Shown here piece by piece: positions 1-7,163 of a stretch of DNA of 22,444 nt; the first letter of the stretch is position 1, and every line of letters starts with the position of its first letter. The position numbers were made by a program, and so were the translations under genes. The notes under the pieces were generated by a model, which was not told where the DNA came from, ran no database searches, and saw only the letters and a list, made by a program, of their open reading frames with translations. Source of the DNA: JALXCG01 sp026991065 [NCBI: Gemmatimonadota bacterium]. GTDB lineage: Bacteria > GCA-2686955. The DNA lies in the NCBI GenBank assembly GCA_026991065.1, contig JALXCG010000261.1:1-22444 (forward strand), written 5' to 3'.

Positions 1-1414
1 GCAAGCGTTGGATCAGTCCGTTCAGGTTGACGAATGTGCCATCCTGTTCGGCGAACACGCTTCTGGGCAGGAGAAGGTCCGCCTGCCCGCTGGTGGCGTT
101 GGAGTGGGTTCCGGAGTAGACGCTCAATTTCGCGCCTTGCAATGCCTTGCGAACCAGTGATTCATCCGCGTCGCAGAGCGCCAGATCGGCGCCGAGCAGG
201 AGCAGAAGATCGGTCTCGCCCTGGGTGGCACGTTCCAGAATGGCATGAAGCTCTTCCCGCGGTGCGTTCCCGCCCGCCGGCACCAGGCCCAGTTCAATCG
301 CCCCGCGTCGATTGGGCGTGCGGTCGGCAACCTGCAGGAAATCGTCGCTCTCACCGCATCCGAGTCCCGGCACACCGGAGACGACGCTGCGCACCCCGAT
401 CTGCTCCACCAGGATCTGCCGGATCGCCTGCATCTCTTCGCAGGTGCGGTCGGTGGCAAGAATCACGTCCACGCGGCCCGCACTCTCGCGCATCGCGGCC
501 GCGATGCGGGCCTCCGCTTCGCTCCAGTTCAGTACTTTTCCGCTGCCGTCGGTCGGTTCGAGGATGCGATCCGCGGCGTCCAGTTTCTTGTAGGAGTAGC
601 GGCCGGTGTCGCAAAGCCAGTAGCTGTTGACGTGCGGATTGGGGCGCGCGCGATAGCGGAAAACCCGGCTCGTCATGCTGCGTTTGAAAGTGTGCTCGAC
701 ATCGTAGTGGATCTGAATCGAGCAACCCCGGGCGCAGCCGTCGCAGACCGAATCGGTCGAGGAGAGAAACCAAACCCGATGCTGAAAGCGAAAATCCGCG
801 TCGGTCAACGCGCCGACCGGGCAGATCTCCGCCAGGTTGCCCGAGTAATGGCTTTGCAGTGGTGCGCCACCGACGGTCGCGATGTAGGAGTTGTCGCCAC
901 GCTGGAACATGCCGATCTCCGCCTCACCGGAGATCTCGGCGCTGAAACGCACGCATGCGGTGCAGTTCACGCAGCGCTCATTGTCGAGCATGATGTGACG
1001 ACCCAGATGCACGATCTTGGCCTCGGGAAGTTTGTCCTCCAGGTCGAATCGACTGCCGCGTAGACTGTGGCGCATGTAGTAGTCCTGGAGTTTGCACTCG
1101 CCCGCCTGGTCACACACTGGGCAGTCGACCGGATGGTGAATCAGGAGCAGTTCCAGCACCGCGGCGCGTGTTGCGCGTACTTTGTCGCTTTCTGTATGGA
1201 CAACCATGCCGTCGCGACAGATCGTGTTACAGGCCGGTTCCAGCTTGCGCGCTCCTTCGATCTCGACCTCGCACATGCGGCAGTTGCCCGCGACCGAGAG
1301 GCCGGGGTGGTAGCAGAAGTGCGGAATCTCGATCCCTTCGGCCGCGGCTGCGTCGATCAGCCGAGTGCCGGGAGCGACCTCAATGGTTTTGCCGTCGATG
1401 GTGATGGTGGGCAT
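1..1414 (-). CDS. nuoG: NADH-quinone oxidoreductase subunit G (partial, C-terminus cut by window edge)
   Basis: This is the large iron-sulfur subunit of the peripheral arm of complex I; it carries electrons from NuoEF towards NuoB/NuoI. The ATG at 1414 opens MPTITIDGKTIEV, with AGGA upstream and 8 bp after the nuoEF stop. About 471 codons are present; the rest lies beyond base 1. The N-terminal ferredoxin domain has Cys34, Cys45, Cys48 and Cys62 (cluster N1b). Next comes HxxxCxxCxxxxxC (HPVDCPVCDQAGEC), the His-ligated N3 site, and then CVNCTAC with a later CPVGAL, the third cluster. Cys224, Cys227, Cys231 and Cys268 form a CxxCxxxC...C set at the start of the molybdopterin-oxidoreductase-like domain. 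This set corresponds to the optional N7 cluster known from E. coli and Thermus. The identification is firm; a catalytic molybdenum site is not expected in this family. Confidence 0.96.
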   Translation of the reverse strand, partial: MPTITIDGKTIEVAPGTRLIDAAAAEGIEIPHFCYHPGLSVAGNCRMCEVEIEGARKLEPACNTICRDGMVVHTESDKVRATRAAVLELLLIHHPVDCPVCDQAGECKLQDYYMRHSLRGSRFDLEDKLPEAKIVHLGRHIMLDNERCVNCTACVRFSAEISGEAEIGMFQRGDNSYIATVGGAPLQSHYSGNLAEICPVGALTDADFRFQHRVWFLSSTDSVCDGCARGCSIQIHYDVEHTFKRSMTSRVFRYRARPNPHVNSYWLCDTGRYSYKKLDAADRILEPTDGSGKVLNWSEAEARIAAAMRESAGRVDVILATDRTCEEMQAIRQILVEQIGVRSVVSGVPGLGCGESDDFLQVADRTPNRRGAIELGLVPAGGNAPREELHAILERATQGETDLLLLLGADLALCDADESLVRKALQGAKLSVYSGTHSNATSGQADLLLPRSVFAEQDGTFVNLNGLIQRL

Positions 1415-1422
1415 GCTCTGTC

Positions 1423-3216
1423 CTACGCTTTCGCCTTTGCCAGGAAATCCTCAGCGTATTTCTGCACCATGGCACGGATCGGCATGGCGGCGGCATCACC
1501 GAGGGCGCACACCGTGTTGCCCTGGATGTTGTCGCAGATCTCTTGAATCAGTTCCAGGTCGTGGTCCCGAACTCGGCCGGATTGGATGCGCCGCAGAATG
1601 CGCGTGAGCCATCCCACGCCTTCCCGGCAAGGTGTGCATTGGCCACACGATTCATGAAAGTAGAACTCGGCCGTGCGGAGAGCGAAGTCGACCAGGTCAA
1701 CCGATTCATCCAGCACGATGATCGCCCCCGATCCCGCCATGGTCCCAGCCTTCATCATGGCGTCGAACTCGATGAGTGTGTCGCATTCGGAGGCGCGCAG
1801 GATCGGCGCCGAGGACCCCCCCGGAACAACCGCCTTGAGTTTCCCGCTGTGGCTGACGCCGAGGCAGAGATCCTCGACCACCTGGCGGATTGTGACGCTA
1901 CCCTGCGGCACTTCGTAGAGCCCCGGGCGATTGACGCGGCCGGAGACCGAGAGTACGCGGTTGCCGCCGCTGCGGGCTGTGCCGAGCCCGGCAAACCACT
2001 CCGCGCCCCGTTCCAGTATGTGCGGCAACTGGCTTAGCGTTTCGACGTTGTTGATGATCGTCGGGCAGCCCCAGAGCCCCTCCACGGCGGGGAAGGGAGG
2101 CTTCAATCTCGGCCACCCCTTGCCTCCCTCGAGACTGTTCAGCAGGCTGGTCTCTTCACCACAGATGTAGGCGCCGGCCCCGCGGTGGACGTAGACCTCC
2201 AGATCCATTCCACTGCCGAGGAGGTTCTTGCCAATGAATCCGGCCTCGCGCGCCTCGCGCAGCGCGTTTTCGATCTGTTGGATGGGATAGACGAATTCGC
2301 CACGCACATAGATATACGCCTTCTTGGCTCCCACGGCGTGGCAACAGATCGCGATTCCCTCGATGAGGCGGTGGGGCTCGCGTTCGAGAAAGAGCCGATC
2401 CTTGAAAGTGCCCGGTTCCCCCTCGTCGGCGTTGACCGCCAGGTAGACCGGCTTGGTGTTGTTCGCCGGTACAAAACCCCACTTGATTCCGGTGGGAAAG
2501 CCGGCCCCGCCCAGTCCGCGAAGATTGGAGGCCTTGACTTCATCGGTGACCTCCTGCGGCGACATCTTTAGGGCTTTCTTCAGCCCCTCGTAGCCGCCGC
2601 GCTCCAAGTAGCGAGCCAGTGTGTGGGAGCCAGGGTCGCCCCAACCGGTGGTCAAATAGCGCTCCCAGGAACGTTGCTCCTTGGGCGCATCGATCCCGTC
2701 CACATAGACCGCACTGGGCTTGAGCGCGTTGGACTGCGGCGATTTGGTCAGCAGATCGATCAGCGAACCGACGTTTTCGGCCTCGACTCGCTCATGGTAG
2801 GTGTCATTGACCTGAACCACCGGCGCGGTGCCGCAAGAACCCAGGCACTCGGCCTGAGCCAGAGTGAAAAGCCCATCTTGAGTAGACTCTCCCATCTGGA
2901 TGTTGAGCAGTTCCTGAATCTTGTTCACCACATCGCGCGCACCGGCGAGAGTGCAGGAGAGATTGGTGCAGACCTCCAACCGATATTTCCCCCCCGGGGT
3001 CGGGTGAAACATGGTGTAGAAGGTGACCACTTCATGGACCCGTGCCACCGGTTCGCCCAGGTGGTCGGCGACCTCCTGCTCTGCCTCTTCGGAGATGTGG
3101 CCGTGCTCCCGTTGGACAATGTGTAGCGCGGGCAGCGTTGCTGCCCGGCGGCTGGGATAGCGGGACGCGATCGCGTCGATCTCCGCCTTCATTTCGGGGG
3201 TGAGGATCTGGTTCAA
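1423..3216 (-). CDS. nuoEF: Fused NADH-quinone oxidoreductase subunits E and F (NuoEF)
   Basis: This is the NADH-oxidising tip of complex I as one 597-residue chain. Residues 1 to about 165 are NuoE, a thioredoxin-like [2Fe-2S] domain with Cys83, Cys88, Cys124 and Cys128 (cluster N1a). From about residue 185 the chain is NuoF, with the FMN-binding stretch LRGLGGAGFPTG, the NADH-site motif NADEGEPGTFKDR, ICGEETSLLNSLEG, and the N3-type [4Fe-4S] ligands Cys524, Cys527, Cys530 (SCGQCTPC) and Cys570. No stop or frame change separates the parts. The start is TTG: it overlaps the nuoCD TGA in TTGA and has GGAGAG 8 bases upstream. ATG codon 9 (3192) is the alternative but has no visible Shine-Dalgarno. 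E and F are separate genes in the well-studied bacteria, so the fusion is notable. Confidence 0.96.
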   Translation of the reverse strand: MNQILTPEMKAEIDAIASRYPSRRAATLPALHIVQREHGHISEEAEQEVADHLGEPVARVHEVVTFYTMFHPTPGGKYRLEVCTNLSCTLAGARDVVNKIQELLNIQMGESTQDGLFTLAQAECLGSCGTAPVVQVNDTYHERVEAENVGSLIDLLTKSPQSNALKPSAVYVDGIDAPKEQRSWERYLTTGWGDPGSHTLARYLERGGYEGLKKALKMSPQEVTDEVKASNLRGLGGAGFPTGIKWGFVPANNTKPVYLAVNADEGEPGTFKDRLFLEREPHRLIEGIAICCHAVGAKKAYIYVRGEFVYPIQQIENALREAREAGFIGKNLLGSGMDLEVYVHRGAGAYICGEETSLLNSLEGGKGWPRLKPPFPAVEGLWGCPTIINNVETLSQLPHILERGAEWFAGLGTARSGGNRVLSVSGRVNRPGLYEVPQGSVTIRQVVEDLCLGVSHSGKLKAVVPGGSSAPILRASECDTLIEFDAMMKAGTMAGSGAIIVLDESVDLVDFALRTAEFYFHESCGQCTPCREGVGWLTRILRRIQSGRVRDHDLELIQEICDNIQGNTVCALGDAAAMPIRAMVQKYAEDFLAKAKA

Positions 3217-5012
3217 CGGTCCAACTCTCCACCAATCATGTTGACGGTTCCGAATGTGGCGATCACATCGGCGACGGTTTCTCCCGTCAGGATCGAAGGC
3301 AGTGCGCTCATCGGCGCCAGGCAGGGGGGCCGGCAGTGAGCGCGATAGGCGATATCGGAGCCATCGGTCACCACATAGAAGCCCAATTCACCGTTGCCAC
3401 CCTCCACATAGCCGTAGGCCTCGCCGGGCGGCGGCGACACCCCATGCCCCGCCATGGTGAGCTTGAAATGGTTCATGGCGCCTTCAATGGTGGTGTAAAC
3501 CTCGGACTTCGGTGGTGGAACGATGCTCCGGTCGGCCACGCGAATCGGACCTCCGGGAAGCGTCGCCATCACCTGTTCGGCGATCCGCATCGCCTGGCGC
3601 ATCTCCTCCATGCGCACCAGGTATCGATCCCAGTTGTCGCCATTGGAGCCGACCGGAACTTCGAACTCATACTGTTCATAGCCGCAATAGGGGGCGGCTT
3701 TGCGCACGTCGTAGGAGACGCCGGTGGAGCGTAGAAACGGCCCGGTGATCCCGTAGGAGATCGCATCCGCCGCCGAGATCGCCCCCACGCCGACCATGCG
3801 GTCCTGGAAGATCCGGTTGCCGTTGAGGAGCTTGACTACGTCACTCATCATCTCGCGCGTCTTGGCGAACGCCGCCTGCATCGCCTCCGCAAAGCCGTCC
3901 GGAAGGTCCGCCGCGACTCCGCCGATGCGTGTGTAGGTGGTGGTGACCCGGCCACCACAGAGCCGCTCGATCAGTTTGTAAAGCTCTTCACGGCCTTCGA
4001 TCAGATAAAGGAAGGCGGTGAACGCCCCAACCTCCATCGTCGACGCGGCGACGCAGGTGAGATGGTCGGCGACGCGGCTGATCTCCGAAGCCAGCACCCG
4101 CAACGCCTGGCAGCGCTCCGGGACCTCGACACCCAGCAGCTTCTCGATGGTCATCGCCCAGCCGACGTTGTTGATCAGCGGCGAAACGTAGTTCAACCGG
4201 TCGGTGTAGACGATGGCCTGATTGAACGTGCGGTTCTCGCACATCTTCTCGAAGCCGCGGTGGAGGAAGCCGATGTCGGCGTCGCAGCCGATGATCTTTT
4301 CGCCCTCCAACTCGACCGAGATGCGGATTGTTCCGTGCATTGCGGGGTGGGATGGCCCCATGTCGAGGAAGAAACTCTGCCGCGGAACCGGATAGCCATC
4401 TTCGTCGTGGGTGGCGCGGCTGCCGTTGGTCGCTGCCACTCCCGGACCGACCCGGGGGCTCAGCGCCCGCTGCAACCCTTTGGCCCGGCGCTCGCTGTCC
4501 TCTTCGGCGTCGTAGTCGCACTCGGGATAGCCCGCGCGTTCGGGGATGCGCGGCTGTTCGCCGTCGATCGGGTAGTCTTTGCGCAGCGGGTGCCCCTGGA
4601 ACTCGGGATAGAGCAGCAGGCGCCGCAGATCAGGATGGCCCGCGAAGCGTATGCCGAACATGTCGAACGTCTCGCGTTCCAGCCAATCTGCTCCTTTCCA
4701 GAGGTCGGTCAGGCTGTCGAGAATCGGTTCTTCCGCGCTGTCCGGACGAACTTTCAAGCGCACCCGGTGGCCGTGATGCAGCGAGTGGAAGTGGTAAACC
4801 ACCTCGAATCGCTGCGCCTCTTGCGGGTGATCCACCGCGGTGATGTCAACCAGCATATCCATGGCCAGCGCCGGGTCATCGCGCAGCAGAAGCGCGCTCC
4901 GACGCAGGGCCTGCGGGGTGACCAGCGCGGTTTCATCCCCGTGTTGCGCATGGGTGCCGATCAGTTCCGGACCTAGCTCTTGCGCCAATCTATCGAGCAC
5001 ATACTGGCTCAT
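3213..5012 (-). CDS. nuoCD: Fused NADH-quinone oxidoreductase subunits C and D (NuoCD)
   Basis: This 599-residue protein joins the 30-kDa-type subunit C to the 49-kDa-type subunit D, which lines the quinone site of complex I. The C part runs to about residue 165 and contains the signature ERETFDMFGIRFAGHPDLRR and the ending HPLRKDYPI. A charged linker of about 45 residues follows. The D part begins near residue 213 with FFLDMGPSHPAMHGT and continues through IGFLHRGFEKMCENRTF and YTDRLNYVSP. It ends in the usual RAHCRPPC...MIGGELDR, the last residues typical of NuoD and of NiFe-hydrogenase relatives. The length matches the E. coli NuoCD fusion. AGGTG stands just upstream of the ATG, 18 bp after nuoB, and the stop overlaps the nuoEF start by 4 bp, so translational coupling is likely. 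Confidence 0.97.
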   Translation of the reverse strand: MSQYVLDRLAQELGPELIGTHAQHGDETALVTPQALRRSALLLRDDPALAMDMLVDITAVDHPQEAQRFEVVYHFHSLHHGHRVRLKVRPDSAEEPILDSLTDLWKGADWLERETFDMFGIRFAGHPDLRRLLLYPEFQGHPLRKDYPIDGEQPRIPERAGYPECDYDAEEDSERRAKGLQRALSPRVGPGVAATNGSRATHDEDGYPVPRQSFFLDMGPSHPAMHGTIRISVELEGEKIIGCDADIGFLHRGFEKMCENRTFNQAIVYTDRLNYVSPLINNVGWAMTIEKLLGVEVPERCQALRVLASEISRVADHLTCVAASTMEVGAFTAFLYLIEGREELYKLIERLCGGRVTTTYTRIGGVAADLPDGFAEAMQAAFAKTREMMSDVVKLLNGNRIFQDRMVGVGAISAADAISYGITGPFLRSTGVSYDVRKAAPYCGYEQYEFEVPVGSNGDNWDRYLVRMEEMRQAMRIAEQVMATLPGGPIRVADRSIVPPPKSEVYTTIEGAMNHFKLTMAGHGVSPPPGEAYGYVEGGNGELGFYVVTDGSDIAYRAHCRPPCLAPMSALPSILTGETVADVIATFGTVNMIGGELDR

Positions 5013-5030
5013 GAAACACCTCGGGCGGCG

Positions 5031-5534
5031 TCACGATCGCTGGATGCGACCGTGTGGCTCCTTCTGGATAATCTCTTGAAGCTGCATCAGACCATCGATC
5101 ACAGCCTCGGGACGCGGGGGGCAGCCGGGAATATAGAGGTCGACCGGCAGGATGCGGTCGATCCCCTGGAGGACCGCGTAGTTGGGATAGGGGCCGCCAC
5201 CGACAGTGCAGCCGCCGAAGGCCACCACCCACTTGGGGTCGCAGATCTGTTGGTAAACCCGCAACAGATAGGGCGCCTGTTTGTGGCTGATGGTGCCCAC
5301 CACAAAGAGCACGTCGGCCTGGCGGGGAGAGAAGCGAGTCAGGCCGGCACCGAACCTGTCCACGTCGTAGTGGGAGCAGGCGGTCGACATATACTCCATC
5401 CCGCAGCAGGCGGTGATGAAGGGATACTGGAAGATTGAGAACTTGCGTGCCCAGCCGAGCATGTCGTCGAGCTTGCCGAGAAGAATCGAGCCGTTAAGCC
5501 CGTTGTTGCCGGCAGCGGAGGAGGTCATACCCAT
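5031..5534 (-). CDS. nuoB: NADH-quinone oxidoreductase subunit B
   Basis: NuoB carries the terminal [4Fe-4S] cluster N2 that reduces quinone. Counting from the ATG at 5534, the protein has 167 residues. It shows the adjacent pair Cys43-Cys44 (TACCGMEYM), Cys109 in FGGCTVGGG and Cys138 in PGCPPRPE, which are the four expected N2 ligands. Two starts are possible. The ATG at 5534 has GGGGAG 7 bases upstream. The ATG at 5528 makes an ATGA overlap with the nuoA stop but puts the same GGGGAG 13 bases away. I prefer 5534, giving a 10-bp overlap with nuoA. Variation here affects only two residues. Confidence 0.97.
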   Translation of the reverse strand: MGMTSSAAGNNGLNGSILLGKLDDMLGWARKFSIFQYPFITACCGMEYMSTACSHYDVDRFGAGLTRFSPRQADVLFVVGTISHKQAPYLLRVYQQICDPKWVVAFGGCTVGGGPYPNYAVLQGIDRILPVDLYIPGCPPRPEAVIDGLMQLQEIIQKEPHGRIQRS

Positions 5535-5878
5535 CGCAAAGCTCCCCGGCGCCAGACATATGCCAGCCCGGCTCCCAGAATCAGAATGAAGAGCACTGCA
5601 TCGACGAAACCCGCGGCCCCGAGGTCGCGAAAGATCACCCCCCAGAAGTAGAGAAAGACCACTTCCAGATCAAAGAGGATGAAGAGCATGGCGACAAGGT
5701 AGTAGCGCAGCGAAAACTGCTCGGAAGCATAGGGATCCGCCATGCCCCCGCAAGCGAATGGGCGGCTTTTGACGCGGTGTGGCCGCTTCGGTCCGAGAAA
5801 GATGGCCGCACTCAACATCCCCGCGGCCACCAGAGCTGCGGCGGCGATGAAGAGCAGGAGTGCAAGATAGTCAAGCAT
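5525..5878 (-). CDS. nuoA: NADH-quinone oxidoreductase subunit A
   Basis: This is a small membrane subunit of complex I, first gene of the operon, 117 residues. Three hydrophobic segments are visible: residues 1-25 (MLDYLALLLFIAAAALVAAG), a middle one with FILFDLEVVFLYFWGVIF, and a C-terminal one around DAVLFILILGAGLAYVW. The cytosolic loop between the first two has the conserved SRPFACGG, where the usual form is YECG. An in-frame GTG at 5914 would add 12 residues (GQRAPCCVGVA), but GGAG lies 5 bases upstream of the ATG at 5878 and the family normally begins at this point, so I chose 5878. Confidence 0.95.
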   Translation of the reverse strand: MLDYLALLLFIAAAALVAAGMLSAAIFLGPKRPHRVKSRPFACGGMADPYASEQFSLRYYLVAMLFILFDLEVVFLYFWGVIFRDLGAAGFVDAVLFILILGAGLAYVWRRGALRWV

Positions 5879-5883
5879 GGCAA

Positions 5884-5887
5884 CTCC
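5884..5887 (-). promoter_or_regulatory. Ribosome binding site deciding the nuoA start
   Basis: GGAG reads on the minus strand 5 bases before the ATG at 5878. It rules in favour of 5878 over the upstream in-frame GTG at 5914. The bases around it also form one arm of an 8-bp inverted repeat (see findings). Confidence 0.7.
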
Positions 5888-5925
5888 AACGCAACATGGG
5901 GCCCGTTGCCCCACTCAAAGGCATG

Positions 5926-5955
5926 AGACTAGGAGCGTTCGGGAGTTGGAGTCAA
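5926..5955 (-). promoter_or_regulatory. Candidate sigma70-type promoter of the nuo operon
   Basis: On the minus strand TTGACT (5955-5950) and TAGTCT (5931-5926) are 18 bases apart. These match 5 of 6 and 4 of 6 consensus bases. The expected transcript start near 5919 leaves a leader of about 40 bases before nuoA. The same architecture is seen before the pmm operon. No transcript data are available, so this remains a prediction. Confidence 0.5.
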
Positions 5956-6053
5956 TCGGAACCGACATTCATTGTGAATTGTGTGCACGGCCTCTCCCGC
6001 CACTCTCCGGGCACCGGCCGGCGATCTCTTTTGCGCACTGCGTCATTCATCTC

Positions 6054-6081
6054 TTTTCAAACGTCCGCGCTTCGCTAATAT
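6054..6081 (+). promoter_or_regulatory. Weak candidate promoter upstream of the 3-hydroxyacyl-CoA dehydrogenase
   Basis: TTTTCA (6054-6059) and TAATAT (6076-6081) are separated by 16 bases. The -10 element is good and the -35 is poor. It lies in the only AT-richer patch of the intergenic region. It would give a leader of about 170 bases, which is long, so the call is tentative. Confidence 0.3.
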
Positions 6082-6260
6082 GCGCAGAGGCGGTCGCGGA
6101 AAGCCGCTGCCGCGGGCGGTGTTTCGTCGAGCCAGAGGACACCGGCCACCGGCGAGCACCACGATCGTCGGGTCACTGCGGTGGCCCCGACTTCCATCTC
6201 TTATCCTGTTTCGGTCGCGCCGACGCGCTGCGCCGCAGGCTGGAGCATTGAGGAAATACC

Positions 6261-7154
6261 ATGAAAATCAAGAAGGTCGGTGTGATCGGCTGTGGCCTGA
6301 TGGGGCACGGCATCGCCCAGGTTGCCGCGCAAGGCGGCTTTGACGTTGTGGTGGTGGAGACCGCCCAGGAGTTTCTCGACCGGGGAGTTGCCCGGATCGA
6401 GAAGAGCCTGGCCAAGTTGGCGGAAAAAGCGGTCGCCAAGGGCAAACAGACCGCGGCGGAGGCGGAAGCCTTCGTCACTTCCACTCGCGCCCGCATCGAG
6501 CCGACCCTCGACAAGCAGCGTGTGGCCGAATGCGATCTGGTGATTGAGGCGATTGTCGAGAATCTTGAAACCAAACAGGCACTTTTCGCTGAACTCGATG
6601 CCATCTGCAAGCCGGACGCAATTCTGGCCACCAACACCTCCTCCTTCTCGGTTGCTCAGATCGCGTCGGCGACCCGGCGGCCAGCGCATGTACTCGGTCT
6701 CCACTTCTTCAATCCGGTGCAGTTGATGCGTCTGGTCGAGGTGGTGCGCACCGATGCCACCGATCCCGATCTGTTCAGCGCCGCCCTGGAGTTTGGCCAG
6801 GCCTGCGGCAAGGCTCCAGTCTCCTGTCGCGATACGCCCGGCTTTATCGTCAATCGTCTGCTCGTTCCCTACATGGTGCAGGCGATCCAGATGTATGACC
6901 GTGGCGATGCTTCGAAGGAGGACATCGATACCGCGATGCGCTTCGGTTGTGGCTATCCCATGGGCCCCTTCACCCTTACCGACTATGTGGGGCTCGATAC
7001 CACGCTTTCGATTCTCGAAGGATGGGTGGAACGTTACCCCGATGAACCGGCCTTCAGTATCCCTGAGAGCCTCCGGCGCCTGGTCGCCCAGGGCAAACTC
7101 GGGCGCAAGACCGGCGAGGGCTACTACAAGTGGGATGGGGACAAGCGTGTTTGA
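6261..7154 (+). CDS. 3-hydroxyacyl-CoA (3-hydroxybutyryl-CoA) dehydrogenase
   Basis: A cytosolic NAD-dependent enzyme that interconverts (S)-3-hydroxyacyl-CoA and 3-oxoacyl-CoA, of the stand-alone Hbd/PaaH type, 297 residues. The N-terminal Rossmann motif is VGVIGCGLMGHGIAQ (Gly10, Gly12, Gly15). VIEAIVEN and TNTSSFSV follow. The catalytic His148 lies in LHFFNPVQLMR and its partner Glu160 in LVEVV, with the usual 12-residue spacing. The helical C-terminal dimerisation domain begins near DTPGFIVNRLL and includes GCGYPMGPFTLTDYVGLDT. GAGGA stands 6 bases before the ATG. The gene is monocistronic: it is divergent from nuo and convergent with the amidohydrolase, only 9 bp away. Chain-length preference, and whether it serves butyrate, phenylacetate or polyhydroxyalkanoate metabolism, cannot be told from sequence. 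Confidence 0.93.
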   Translation: MKIKKVGVIGCGLMGHGIAQVAAQGGFDVVVVETAQEFLDRGVARIEKSLAKLAEKAVAKGKQTAAEAEAFVTSTRARIEPTLDKQRVAECDLVIEAIVENLETKQALFAELDAICKPDAILATNTSSFSVAQIASATRRPAHVLGLHFFNPVQLMRLVEVVRTDATDPDLFSAALEFGQACGKAPVSCRDTPGFIVNRLLVPYMVQAIQMYDRGDASKEDIDTAMRFGCGYPMGPFTLTDYVGLDTTLSILEGWVERYPDEPAFSIPESLRRLVAQGKLGRKTGEGYYKWDGDKRV

Positions 7155-7163
7155 TGGCCGAAC

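Larger units (their letters stand above)
5879..6260. other. Divergent intergenic region between nuoA and the hydroxyacyl-CoA dehydrogenase
   Basis: These 382 bases separate two divergently read genes. They hold the candidate nuo promoter, a GC-rich potential hairpin in its leader (about 5897-5913), and a weaker candidate promoter for the plus-strand gene (6054-6081). The rest, 6090-6250, is GC-rich. The overlapping open frames there are short, resemble nothing I recognise and lack a ribosome binding site, so I see no gene. Confidence 0.6.
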
